A stretch of 64,000 bases of DNA from positions 1 through 64,000 of the forward strand of contig CALLKF010000155.1 in assembly GCA_938008535.1 (NCBI GenBank), in the 5' to 3' direction. The notes under the pieces were generated by a model. The model did no database searches. It was not told the DNA's origin and worked only from the letters and a program-made list of their open reading frames with translations. Below are positions 27,462-36,236 of the stretch, piece after piece; within the stretch, counting starts at the first letter, position 1; the number at the start of each line of letters is the position of its first letter. The stretch is from an uncultured Saprospirales bacterium (GTDB lineage: Bacteria; Bacteroidota; Bacteroidia; Chitinophagales; JADIYW01). Both the position numbers and the translations under genes were made by a program.

Positions 27462-28526
27462 TTATTTCAATATGCTTGCTAATTGTTGTTCGTTTTCTTT
27501 TATCCATTCGTAAATTTCAGAAAAAATTTGCTTTGGTGAAATTTGCGGTTTCCAGCCAGTTTTTGAAGTTACTTTAGAGTTGTCTGTAATGTAAATTCTA
27601 ATATCTGCTGTTCGATTTTCTGGAACTTGTTTAATTGGAATCTTGTTTCCAGTAATTTCTTCGCAAAGTGTTGTCATTTCGTTCAGCGATAAACTGATTT
27701 CAGTGCCTCCACCAACATTGAAAATTTCACCGTTAATTTCATCTAAATGATGCATTTGCCAGTCAATTAAACGAAACAAATCGTCGGTGTGTAACATATC
27801 GCGCACTTGCTTGCCTGTGCCACCATAACCAATATAACTTAATGGCTGATTCCAAAAATGTTTTGCAATCCAAAGCACTACAACACCTTGATCAATTTTT
27901 CCCATTTGCCAAGGTCCTGTTAAAACACCGCAACGATTGATGACTGTCTTTAAACCAAAAAACTGTTTATATTCCTGAATAAATAATTCTGAAGCCAATT
28001 TGGTAGTACCATATAATGAGCGATAATTATCTAATGGAAAATCTTCACTGATTCCGTTTTTGGAAAAGCCTTTTATCGTTTGTTGTTCTGCAATTTCAAA
28101 GCGCGTAGTTGATTCAGTAAAATTTATACTTTCAATAGTTTCTATTGGATAAATTCTAGACGTAGAAAGAAAAATAAAATCAGATTTATTTTTGGTGGCG
28201 AAGTTTAAGCAATTGATGGTTCCTGATAAATTGGTATTGATTAAATAATCAGGTGTGCTGTCTATGCCAGCTAATACGGATGGTTCTGCGCTTGCTTCTA
28301 AAATTAAATCAATTTTTGGTAAGCCATCAAAGTCTTCTTTATTGCGAATATCGCCATGAACGAAATGAATATTTGCTGCTTTTAATCTTGGTATATTTAA
28401 TTCAGAACCACGTCTTTTTAAATTGTCCAATACATAAATTTCATACGTTGGATATTTTGCTTTTAATTGCAAAGCCATGGATGAGCCAACAAAGCCTGCG
28501 CCACCTGTAATAAGAATAGACTTCAT
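27462..28526 (-). CDS. NAD-dependent epimerase, CDP-paratose 2-epimerase-like
   Basis: 354 residues. GGAGFVGSSMAL binds NAD. The signatures YVLDNLKRRGSELNIPRL, FVHGDIRNKEDF and LEASAEPSVLAG are those of CDP-paratose 2-epimerases, which make CDP-tyvelose from CDP-paratose. The catalytic pair lies in RSLYGTTKLASE, with Thr in a position often held by Ala or Ser. INRCGVLTGPWQMGKIDQGVV is also conserved. The supporting CDP-sugar genes (rfbFGHS) are absent from the window, so a related nucleotide sugar could be the substrate. It abuts the FkbM gene with no gap. Confidence 0.78.
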   Translation of the reverse strand: MKSILITGGAGFVGSSMALQLKAKYPTYEIYVLDNLKRRGSELNIPRLKAANIHFVHGDIRNKEDFDGLPKIDLILEASAEPSVLAGIDSTPDYLINTNLSGTINCLNFATKNKSDFIFLSTSRIYPIETIESINFTESTTRFEIAEQQTIKGFSKNGISEDFPLDNYRSLYGTTKLASELFIQEYKQFFGLKTVINRCGVLTGPWQMGKIDQGVVVLWIAKHFWNQPLSYIGYGGTGKQVRDMLHTDDLFRLIDWQMHHLDEINGEIFNVGGGTEISLSLNEMTTLCEEITGNKIPIKQVPENRTADIRIYITDNSKVTSKTGWKPQISPKQIFSEIYEWIKENEQQLASILK

Positions 28527-29288
28527 TTATTGTTGTTTGTTTTTGATAAATACTATATTTTCTCTACAGGTATGTACGGCAAAATCGTAATTGATAATTG
28601 CTTTAAATAATGATTTACTGGTTCCATTGCGCATAAAATCATGTGTTTCTATAATGAGCATATTCACTTTAGAAAGCCACTCATAATTTTCCTGAAACAC
28701 TTCCAATTCTGAACCTTCAATATCTAACTTTAAAATGTCGATTTCTTCCAGATTATACATCTGCATTAAATCAGGAATGGAAACACCTTTTACGTTACTT
28801 TCTGTTTCGTTAGCAACTTCTTCCACCACAAAACCCCAATTTCCGTATTCGTATTTATCGGTAACTTTTAGCGGACAAGATTTATTCCAAATACCAGCTT
28901 TTATGCAATTAATATTGCTGTATTTTTCTGTATTTTTTCGCAAAGCATCATAATTTGAGGATTCTGGTTCGATAGCAATAATGCTTGCTTCTGGAAATAA
29001 ATTTTTAAAGTAAATGCTTGCCATACCAATATTTGCGCCACCATCGATAATGGTTTTTACTTTTGGTAAATAAGTATTGTAATTGAATGAATAGTAGTTG
29101 TGATAAAAAACCTGATAAAAGACATCAATATCTGTAGTGTTGTATCGAAGTGAAATTGGATGTTTTACAGCATCAAAAGAAACATCTAATGTTCCGGATT
29201 TTTTAGAGGCAGAATTATATAATCGGTTGGCATTTGCCAAGCCAAATCGTTTTACCAATCGTGCAAAAAAAAGTGCTTTTTTTATCAT
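28527..29288 (-). CDS. FkbM family methyltransferase
   Basis: 253 residues. The family core is TIIDGGANIGMASIYF for SAM binding, IIAIEPESSNYDALRKN, and EEIDILKLDIEGSELEVF followed by MLIIETHDF. FkbM-type enzymes O-methylate small molecules or sugars and are frequent in glycan loci. It ends where the next gene starts. A second protein with the same ETHDF tail (31335-32174) lies nearby. Confidence 0.85.
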   Translation of the reverse strand: MIKKALFFARLVKRFGLANANRLYNSASKKSGTLDVSFDAVKHPISLRYNTTDIDVFYQVFYHNYYSFNYNTYLPKVKTIIDGGANIGMASIYFKNLFPEASIIAIEPESSNYDALRKNTEKYSNINCIKAGIWNKSCPLKVTDKYEYGNWGFVVEEVANETESNVKGVSIPDLMQMYNLEEIDILKLDIEGSELEVFQENYEWLSKVNMLIIETHDFMRNGTSKSLFKAIINYDFAVHTCRENIVFIKNKQQ

Positions 29289-29305
29289 TGAAATTTATCG
29301 TTCGT

Positions 29306-30520
29306 TTATAATTTTATTATTTCAGCAAACTTTTCTGTCAACAGTTTTTCGCTGTTTTTTTCAGCATATAGTTTCCATTGTTCTGTTGGAAAATCCTGGT
29401 GTATAATTTTGTTTCTTAGTAGTTCTAGTTTATCCAATTGTTCGTTTATGTTTTCTGATGCAGCAATTTCACCTAAATTATAGTTTGTTACATTTTCGCC
29501 GACAAAGTGTTTATTGCTAGCTAAAACTAATTTATTAAAAACTGCTGCTTTTGTTAATCGATTGCTTGATGTAAAATGTTCTCTATACACCATGTAAACA
29601 ATATCAAAGGTATTAAAAATTGCGTTGTAATCTTGTTCATCTTTCAAATAATTGGTATTCCAAAGCACGTTTTCGGGCAAATCTTGTTGAAAAGACACAA
29701 AAAATTGCCTGTCAGCGTCGTCTCTACAATACGAAAGGAATGTATCATCATAATAACCACAAAACACAAAATAGTAATTATCTGAATTGGCAGCTAATGC
29801 CAATTTAGCCATTTCAATACTACCTTTAAATGTTTCTAAGCCAATTAAACCAACAATAGTTCTATTGTTGGATTTTTGTTTTATTTCAATAGCTAGTGTT
29901 GGTTTTTGAATAGGTAATGATGTGTCAGTGATATCTGGTAAGGCAACTACTTTTTTATTAATTCTGTATTGCATTCCAGCGGCAATTCCTTCGTCAGCAA
30001 CAGCAACGCCAGTGCAATTTTGGCTAGTGAATAAATAGTCGATGTCGGAAATTTTTGTTTTTCTTTTCTCAATGTCTTTATACATACGCATATAGCGTGT
30101 GTGCACATAAAAACCAGACCATTTGTATTTAAAAAAGAAACGATGTATTATTGGATGAAAGAAACACGCCAAAAAAGTATCGATATTATTTAAAAAGAAA
30201 AAATCAATTTTGATGTTGTGTTCAGATTCAATTTTTCTTAATACTTTCTTATATTCTAACCAACATTTAATCACATAGCAAACATCGTCGGAATAGCTAA
30301 AAAAACTCTTTTTGTAAACTATTTTTTTAGCATTAAATTCAACATAAATATTATTATTTGCATCCAAATGTATATTTTCCATCCATGATTTAACAAGATG
30401 AACTTCTGGAATTATACAAACAACGTTATAACCTAATTCGGTAAACGATTTTACAAACTGCTGCATGTGATACAGTCGATGTCCTTTTGCTGAATTATCA
30501 ATAATTGCAATAGTCTTCAT
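29306..30520 (-). CDS. Glycosyltransferase, GT-B (GT4-like), divergent
   Basis: 404 residues. The start IAIIDNSAKGHRLYHMQQFVKSFTEL is the acceptor-side Rossmann half. The C-terminal half has TIVGLIGLETFKGSIEMAKLAL and TSSNRLTKAAVFNKLVLAS, in the place of the GT4 donor motif but without a clear E-x7-E. The class is supported by fold-level pattern and by context (GT8 gene 2 bases upstream, FkbM downstream); the exact family is uncertain. Confidence 0.7.
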   Translation of the reverse strand: MKTIAIIDNSAKGHRLYHMQQFVKSFTELGYNVVCIIPEVHLVKSWMENIHLDANNNIYVEFNAKKIVYKKSFFSYSDDVCYVIKCWLEYKKVLRKIESEHNIKIDFFFLNNIDTFLACFFHPIIHRFFFKYKWSGFYVHTRYMRMYKDIEKRKTKISDIDYLFTSQNCTGVAVADEGIAAGMQYRINKKVVALPDITDTSLPIQKPTLAIEIKQKSNNRTIVGLIGLETFKGSIEMAKLALAANSDNYYFVFCGYYDDTFLSYCRDDADRQFFVSFQQDLPENVLWNTNYLKDEQDYNAIFNTFDIVYMVYREHFTSSNRLTKAAVFNKLVLASNKHFVGENVTNYNLGEIAASENINEQLDKLELLRNKIIHQDFPTEQWKLYAEKNSEKLLTEKFAEIIKL

Positions 30521-30522
30521 GC

Positions 30523-31332
30523 TTAGCGGTGCGATTTTGGCGCAAAAAACTTATTTAAAATCTGCAAAAAAGCATCATTTTTTAAATAATCAAAATAGAG
30601 TTGCTTGTATGGATGCTGACAATAATGAGGATGCCATGCTTTATGCATGCCTGTATAATGTACAATGTTTGGTTGAGTTTCTTTTAAATTTAATGCAACA
30701 CCTAAGGTAACATTCCATTTGTGGTCTAATGCCAATCGTTGTTTATATAAAACAGCATTAAATGCATCTTGGTCCCAACTGAATAATTTTTCTTCGTTTG
30801 CTAAAATAAATTCTGATAGTTTTTCTATAAGATGTTCTTCTCTGAATTTCTGAAGATTCATCAACAACACACCTGAATTAAAATAATTATAACCAAATGG
30901 AATATTTAGTAAATGCACTGCGTTATCGTTTTCTTCATCTGCTGCTGCTAATGCATATCCAACAATATCTGTGTTGTACAATTCACTAATATTCGTGTTG
31001 ATAATCATATCTACATCTAAATAAAGAATTTTATCTATCGATTCATCTAAAATTTCTGGAAGAAAAATTCGATAATAATTTACAAAATCGGCGTGTGCAG
31101 AAATGCAAAAGTTATTTATTTTTTGTTCTATTTCTTTTGATAAAACGTGAAATGTATAATTACATTGATAGCGTTTCAGCGTTCTTTTTAACAGTTGTAG
31201 TTTATACGATTTCGAATTCGTTAAAACGTGGACATGAATCTGATTTTTTTTATTGTTTTCTAATAAAGAAGTCAACATCACACATGCAGGTATGATAAAA
31301 TCTTCATTTATAGTGATGGCAATATGAATCAT
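30523..31332 (-). CDS. Glycosyltransferase family 8
   Basis: 269 residues from the ATG at 31332, two bases after the upstream stop; longer starts would overlap that gene. It begins MIHIAITINEDFIIPACVMLTS. The metal-binding motif is KILYLDVDMIINTNI (D-x-D), followed by YFNSGVLLMNLQKFRE and WDQDAFNAVLY, then PNIVHYTGMHKAWH with the conserved late histidines. These are retaining GT8 enzymes of the LPS galactosyl/glucosyltransferase type. All the catalytic landmarks are present. Confidence 0.9.
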   Translation of the reverse strand: MIHIAITINEDFIIPACVMLTSLLENNKKNQIHVHVLTNSKSYKLQLLKRTLKRYQCNYTFHVLSKEIEQKINNFCISAHADFVNYYRIFLPEILDESIDKILYLDVDMIINTNISELYNTDIVGYALAAADEENDNAVHLLNIPFGYNYFNSGVLLMNLQKFREEHLIEKLSEFILANEEKLFSWDQDAFNAVLYKQRLALDHKWNVTLGVALNLKETQPNIVHYTGMHKAWHPHYCQHPYKQLYFDYLKNDAFLQILNKFFAPKSHR

Positions 31333-31334
31333 TT

Positions 31335-32174
31335 CTAATTTTTCGTGGTTGCCCAAATCCATTCCATAGTGCAAGGTCGCACTTCTGCAAACAATTCTTT
31401 TTTGGTAAAAATATCTTGTTGTGCTGCTTCTTTGTATTGATAATATTTTGCTTTCAAATTATCATCCAAACTAGCAATTGTTTGAATATGATGTGAGCCA
31501 GATAAAAGCGATGAAATAGTAGATGAGATGGTTAAGTCAACAAAATCATGTGTTTCAATAAGTATATCAACATTTTTTAAATAAGGAACAGATTCTTTTA
31601 TAAACAAGTTTTTTTCATATCCTTCGCAATCGCAGATGATAACAATTTTTTTCGTTGCATCTAATTTTTTAATGTCATCTATTGTGAATGTTTCTTTGAT
31701 TTGTATTTTATCTTGAACACTATTTAATGTTGCCATTTCCAAGCATAATTTTCTAGCATTTGCATCTGTATCATACGCCAAAACAGTAGCATTTGATTGT
31801 ATTGCCAAGCCAACAGCATAATAACCTTCAGCACAGCCAACGTCAATAATTACATCATAATTATTTTGGATAATGTGTTGAATAACATTGTTTAATTCTG
31901 CTTCGTAGCTTCCAATAATTTTTGGAAAAATCGTACTGCAAACCGAATCATACGATGGATATTTCATTCCTTTGAACAAGCCATTTTTAACTACTGGGTC
32001 GCCAACAATTGATATTAATTTTGAATCGTTTTTATTTGATAAACCAATAGCAGTTTGTTCTTTTTTAATTGCTTGTACATGGTTGTTTAAATACACAATA
32101 GGCATGTATAATTTATACAGCCAATTCTGATTGGCAATTAATTTGGCTAAAAATCGCAGGGCACTTTTTATCAT
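31335..32174 (-). CDS. SAM-dependent methyltransferase, FkbM-like
   Basis: 279 residues. After an N-terminal helical part comes YDVIIDVGCAEGYYAVGL for SAM binding, then VLAYDTDANARKLC, KIVIICDCEGYEKNLF and VDILIETHDFVDL. The spacing and ETHDF end match the FkbM-like gene at 28527-29288, although overall similarity looks low. A role in methylating the locus glycan is inferred from its place, 1 base downstream of the wzt stop. Confidence 0.8.
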   Translation of the reverse strand: MIKSALRFLAKLIANQNWLYKLYMPIVYLNNHVQAIKKEQTAIGLSNKNDSKLISIVGDPVVKNGLFKGMKYPSYDSVCSTIFPKIIGSYEAELNNVIQHIIQNNYDVIIDVGCAEGYYAVGLAIQSNATVLAYDTDANARKLCLEMATLNSVQDKIQIKETFTIDDIKKLDATKKIVIICDCEGYEKNLFIKESVPYLKNVDILIETHDFVDLTISSTISSLLSGSHHIQTIASLDDNLKAKYYQYKEAAQQDIFTKKELFAEVRPCTMEWIWATTKN

Positions 32175-32175
32175 A

Positions 32176-33453
32176 TTAGTTATTTATCAGTTGCCATTTT
32201 GGATGCATGATTGTCATTCCAACAGATGGTTTATACAGCGCATTATTATCTTCACTATCTTTTGATAATAACTCAATATTGGTTACACTTGGAACATATT
32301 CTAAAATGCCATAAAAACTAGCAGCACCCAAATTTATCTGGTACGAGCCCGATTTTATTGGCAATGGTAATTCGCAGCGAATTGTATATTGCTTATTAGG
32401 TAAAACTTCAATTTTTGGATAATTTTCAGTAGAACGACAATCAATTAACGTATTTCCTAGCGAATCAGAAATAGAAAAGGCAATGACACAATCTTCTATT
32501 TGTCTTTTTGATTCAAAAGTAATAACGAATTCAATAGTGTCTTCTTCAAAATATTCTTCACTGTTATTTAGATTTTTAATTTGCAATTTCGTGATTTGAA
32601 AATAATCAGCGCGCGGACCAACTCTAGGAATTGCAGATACATTTACCAAATTATTAGTGTTTCCAGAAAGTGTATATTTTGAAATTGCTGTGCTGATATC
32701 ACCAGCAAAAGTTAGGTGACCATTTTCTAACAACATACCTTTTTTACATAACCCTTGTACTTGTGACAAATTATGACTCACAAACAATACCGTTTTTCCT
32801 TGATTAGAAGCTGCGTCATTCATTTTTCCAAGGCATTTGCGTTGAAAACTGGCGTCACCAACGGCTAATACTTCGTCTAAAATTAAAATATCGGTATCTA
32901 AATGCGCTGCAACCGCAAACGCCAAACGAACGTACATTCCAGAAGAATAGCGTTTCACTGGTGTGTCGATATATTTTTCGACGCCAGCAAAATCTATAAT
33001 TTCATCAATTTTTGAGGAAATTTCTTTTTTCTTCATTCCTAAAATAGCGCCATTCAAATACACATTTTCTCTGCCAGTTAATTCGCCGTGAAAACCAGTA
33101 CCAACTTCCAAAAGCGAAGCCATTTTTCCTTTGTACTTAATTTCACCAATAGTTGGCGATGTTACTTTGGATAATAATTTTAACAATGTTGATTTTCCAG
33201 CACCATTTTTACCAATCACGCCCCAAACTTCGCCTCTATTAATCTCAAAATTAATATCACGAAGTGCCCAAACATAATCGCTGCTGCCTTTTTGCGTTCG
33301 GTCGTTCGTTTCACCAATTTTAAGATATGGATCTTCTTTTCCACGCAAGCGCGACCACCAACGGTTTAAATCGTGGCTTAATGAGCCAGTTCCAATTTCG
33401 CCTAAACGATATTGTTTACTTACATTTTCTACTTTTATGATGGTATTTGACAT
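32176..33453 (-). CDS. wzt: O-antigen/polysaccharide ABC transporter ATPase with C-terminal extension
   Basis: 425 residues. The nucleotide-binding domain has Walker A GKNGAGKST (81-89), the signature YSSGMYVRLAFAVA and Walker B ILILDEVLAVGDASF. Residues from about 255 to 425 form a beta-rich extension beginning LVNVSAIPRVGPRADYF. In Wzt proteins this region binds the modified end of the finished glycan and so links export to chain completion. That implies a chain end-capping step in the locus, for which the methyltransferases are candidates. It is preceded by the permease gene with 3 bases between. Confidence 0.92.
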   Translation of the reverse strand: MSNTIIKVENVSKQYRLGEIGTGSLSHDLNRWWSRLRGKEDPYLKIGETNDRTQKGSSDYVWALRDINFEINRGEVWGVIGKNGAGKSTLLKLLSKVTSPTIGEIKYKGKMASLLEVGTGFHGELTGRENVYLNGAILGMKKKEISSKIDEIIDFAGVEKYIDTPVKRYSSGMYVRLAFAVAAHLDTDILILDEVLAVGDASFQRKCLGKMNDAASNQGKTVLFVSHNLSQVQGLCKKGMLLENGHLTFAGDISTAISKYTLSGNTNNLVNVSAIPRVGPRADYFQITKLQIKNLNNSEEYFEEDTIEFVITFESKRQIEDCVIAFSISDSLGNTLIDCRSTENYPKIEVLPNKQYTIRCELPLPIKSGSYQINLGAASFYGILEYVPSVTNIELLSKDSEDNNALYKPSVGMTIMHPKWQLINN

Positions 33454-33456
33454 GTT

Positions 33457-34311
33457 TTAAACGGTATCTGTAAACGTTTTTTCTGTTTTATTAAAGATAT
33501 AAAATCCAACCAATAATAATAGCAATGTAATGAGGATGCTATATAAAATGTGCATCCAATTAAAAACACCTTTATCAATGCCTAAAAATGCTACACGAAA
33601 AGTTTCCATTACAGTAGTCATAGGGTTTGCTAGAATAAATGATTCTAGACGGCTACCACTTACTTTGCTTAAAGGATAAATTACTGGTGTTGCATACATT
33701 AATAATTGTACTCCAAATTGAACCAAAAAAGTTAAATCTCTATATTTAGTGGTTAATGACGTAATAATCATGCCTAATCCAAGACCTAATCCAGCCATAA
33801 TAAAAATTAAAACCGGTACTAATAAAATATAAATACTTGGTTGCAACGGTGCTTTTTCTATAAATACAAAATAAGCCAATGCAACAATAAATAAGCTAAA
33901 CTGAATTGCAAATTTTAACAAGTTGGAAAAAACAATAGAAAGAGGCAAAATCAATCTTGGAAAATATACTTTACCAAAAATGTAAGCATTGTCTTTAAAA
34001 GTAGAAGATGTTTTATTTAAACATTCTGAAAAATAATTCCAAGCAGCAATACCTGATAAATAAAATAAAACAGGACTAACAGGTGTTTCGATATTAGCAA
34101 CACGGTTAAAAATGACGACGTACATTAACATTGTTAAAATTGGCTGAATAAAAAACCAAAGTGGTCCTAAAACGGTTTGTTTGTAATTGGTAACAATATC
34201 TCGTTTTACAAACATCCATAATAAATCACGATAATGCCAAACTTCTTTGATAGAAGACAGCGAAAAAGTAGATTTGCTTTTAATGACGTTTGACCAGTTA
34301 TCTTGTTGCAT
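33457..34311 (-). CDS. wzm: O-antigen/polysaccharide ABC transporter permease
   Basis: 284 residues, ABC-2 type with about six membrane spans. WHYRDLLWMFVKRDIVTNYKQTVLGPLWFFIQPILTM is the conserved cytoplasmic entry region followed by the first spans. Late features include LTTKYRDLTFLVQFGVQLLMYATPVIYPLS. Together with Wzt it moves lipid-linked polysaccharide across the inner membrane. It is the first gene of the minus-strand operon that runs to 26717, and it diverges from the methyltransferase gene at 34398. Confidence 0.93.
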   Translation of the reverse strand: MQQDNWSNVIKSKSTFSLSSIKEVWHYRDLLWMFVKRDIVTNYKQTVLGPLWFFIQPILTMLMYVVIFNRVANIETPVSPVLFYLSGIAAWNYFSECLNKTSSTFKDNAYIFGKVYFPRLILPLSIVFSNLLKFAIQFSLFIVALAYFVFIEKAPLQPSIYILLVPVLIFIMAGLGLGLGMIITSLTTKYRDLTFLVQFGVQLLMYATPVIYPLSKVSGSRLESFILANPMTTVMETFRVAFLGIDKGVFNWMHILYSILITLLLLLVGFYIFNKTEKTFTDTV

Positions 34312-34367
34312 AGAAAGTGCAAATATAGCTATTGATTAATAAAGATGTATTTTTCAGAATATTTCTC

Positions 34368-34375
34368 TACTTTTG
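34368..34375 (+). promoter_or_regulatory. -7 box (TACTTTTG)
   Basis: A TAnnTTTG match 22 bases before the ATG at 34398, in the divergent region between wzm and the methyltransferase gene. There is no TTG at the usual -33 distance. Confidence 0.45.
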
Positions 34376-34397
34376 AGCGTATTTTATCTCCAAATGT

Positions 34398-35069
34398 ATG
34401 TTTAAAGGTATAAAAAATCGAATTTTCAACTTTTTTTTAAATAAAGATGAAAAAAAATCGACAGATATTCAAGTTGGTGATGTTTTTAAGGACATCTATC
34501 AAAATAATACTTGGCAAGACGACGAAAGTGTGTCGGGAACAGGTAGTAACTTAAAACAAACGCAAGAGATAATTAATCAATTGCCCAATATTTTCAAACA
34601 ACATGGTGTTCATTCTATTTTAGATTTACCTTGTGGTGATTATAATTGGATGAAACATGTTGATTTGAGTGATATAAATTATATAGGTGGCGATATTGTA
34701 CCCGAAATTATTAATAAAAACAATCAACAATATGCAAGCTCTTCAGTTAGTTTTGTAGAATTGAATCTCATTACGGATAAGCTTCCTGATGTAGATCTTG
34801 TTTTTTGCCGTGATTGTCTGGTGCATCTTAGTATAGCTCAAATTATGGATGCATTACAGAATATTAAAAAAAGCAATGCTAAATATTTACTTACAACTTC
34901 ATTTACCAACACAAAATTAAACAGAGATATTGTTACTGGTGATTGGCGTCCCATAAATTTAGAAATAGTGCCTTTTAATTTAAAACCCATTTATACTTTG
35001 GTTGAAAAATGCACAGAGTTTGACGGCATGTATAAGGATAAGTCTTTAATACTTTTAGAATTAAAATAA
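34398..35069 (+). CDS. Class I SAM-dependent methyltransferase
   Basis: 223 residues. VFKDIYQNNTWQDDESVSGTGS precedes SILDLPCGDYNWMKHVDL, the SAM-binding region (D-L-P-C-G-D). It continues with YIGGDIVPEII and DLVFCRDCLVHLS. The last part, DWRPINLEIVPFNL, resembles the enzymes that methylate surface-glycan residues. It sits alone on the plus strand inside the locus, so it may be regulated separately. Confidence 0.75.
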   Translation: MFKGIKNRIFNFFLNKDEKKSTDIQVGDVFKDIYQNNTWQDDESVSGTGSNLKQTQEIINQLPNIFKQHGVHSILDLPCGDYNWMKHVDLSDINYIGGDIVPEIINKNNQQYASSSVSFVELNLITDKLPDVDLVFCRDCLVHLSIAQIMDALQNIKKSNAKYLLTTSFTNTKLNRDIVTGDWRPINLEIVPFNLKPIYTLVEKCTEFDGMYKDKSLILLELK

Positions 35070-35079
35070 CTACCACATT

Positions 35080-35127
35080 AAAATTCTTTATTTATTAATT
35101 AAAATATTTTTTATAATAAAGAATTTT
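35080..35127. terminator. AT-rich 13-bp inverted repeat between convergent genes
   Basis: AAAATTCTTTATT (35080-35092) pairs with AATAAAGAATTTT (35115-35127), across a 22-base AT-rich loop. It follows the methyltransferase stop, and its right arm lies within the 3' end of the convergent acyltransferase gene. The pairing is exact but weak, so terminator activity is uncertain. Confidence 0.3.
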
Positions 35128-36186
35128 CTTTTCAAAAAAAGTGTAACTAATTATAGAAACTATGTAATATATGGTAAACATAGAACTAGAATAAAGGAAA
35201 GAAACTAATGTGCTATATCCTAAGGTAGAAGTAAAAAAATTTAATAATACAGGACCAAATAGGATTCCAATTGGCCAACTGTATAAATACAATCCGTATG
35301 AGATTTTACCAGTAAATAATAAAAACCTATTAGATAGTATTTTAACTATTAGATTGCCAATCCTAATATTTGTAAAACTTACAAAAAGTATTGCGCCAAA
35401 ATATAAATCATATAAAGTATAACCAATTCTAACATTAAAATCAGAATTTGCAGGAATCATATCTGGATATAATAAAATACAAGCAGTAAAACAGACTATA
35501 TATAATAGCAATAAATTTTTCACGTATTTAATAAACTTGTTGTTTTGAATTAAATTTGAGCGGAACAATATCGCAATTATTGATCCAATTGCAAGTCCAT
35601 CAATTCTTGTGAAGGTATTATAAAATGCAAATTGCGACAAAGGGTATAAGTTTTTTAATGTTATTGCAAATAGAATAATTAATAAACAGAAAAAGAATAA
35701 CTTCTTTCTATTTATTGTAAAAATTACTAATGGCCAAAAAATATAGAATTGTTCTTCAACACATAGAGACCAAAGATGAAGGATAGATACATCTTTAGGA
35801 AAATACCATAAAGAATATATCCAATTTTCAGTGTATGATAAAAGGTACCATTTTAAATTGGCAATACTATTGTAATCGTGTAGAAATTTAAATTTGCATA
35901 TTGGATATATGACTAATAAAAACAACAAAAACAAATAATATAATGGAAAAATTCTTAGTATTCTTTTTATATAAAAATTCTTAAAATAGTTTTGTTTGTT
36001 TTTAGAATCCAATAATATTCCTGTTATTAAAAACCCAGATAATACTAAAAATAAATCAACTCCAACCCATCCTATATGTGCAAAATAAAACCCATCTAAG
36101 TTATGTCCCATTAAAATAAATAATATTGCTAATCCTCTGAGACCGTCAAGATGAGGAATATGTTTTTGAATTTGATAGTTGATAAT
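35095..36186 (-). CDS. Membrane acyltransferase (acyltransferase_3 family), no conventional start codon
   Basis: An integral membrane protein with about ten spans. The family's N-terminal motif HLDGLRGLAILFILMGHN, including the R-x10-H signature, is fully encoded. It lies upstream of the first in-frame ATG (36111). The frame is open to 36195, just after a TAA, yet contains no ATG, GTG or TTG before the motif. The end given here uses an ATT at 36186 (363 residues); starting at 36111 would give 338 residues without the signature arginine. GWVGVDLFLVLSGFLITGILL follows. The family O-acetylates or otherwise acylates surface sugars. See the findings for the start problem. Confidence 0.75.
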   Translation of the reverse strand: MINYQIQKHIPHLDGLRGLAILFILMGHNLDGFYFAHIGWVGVDLFLVLSGFLITGILLDSKNKQNYFKNFYIKRILRIFPLYYLFLLFLLVIYPICKFKFLHDYNSIANLKWYLLSYTENWIYSLWYFPKDVSILHLWSLCVEEQFYIFWPLVIFTINRKKLFFFCLLIILFAITLKNLYPLSQFAFYNTFTRIDGLAIGSIIAILFRSNLIQNNKFIKYVKNLLLLYIVCFTACILLYPDMIPANSDFNVRIGYTLYDLYFGAILFVSFTNIRIGNLIVKILSNRFLLFTGKISYGLYLYSWPIGILFGPVLLNFFTSTLGYSTLVSFLYSSSMFTIYYIVSIISYTFFEKKILYYKKYFN

Positions 36187-36236
36187 TGTTGCTATTTAAA
36201 TGTTAAAATCTTATTGAATCAAATAGCTTTATCAAA

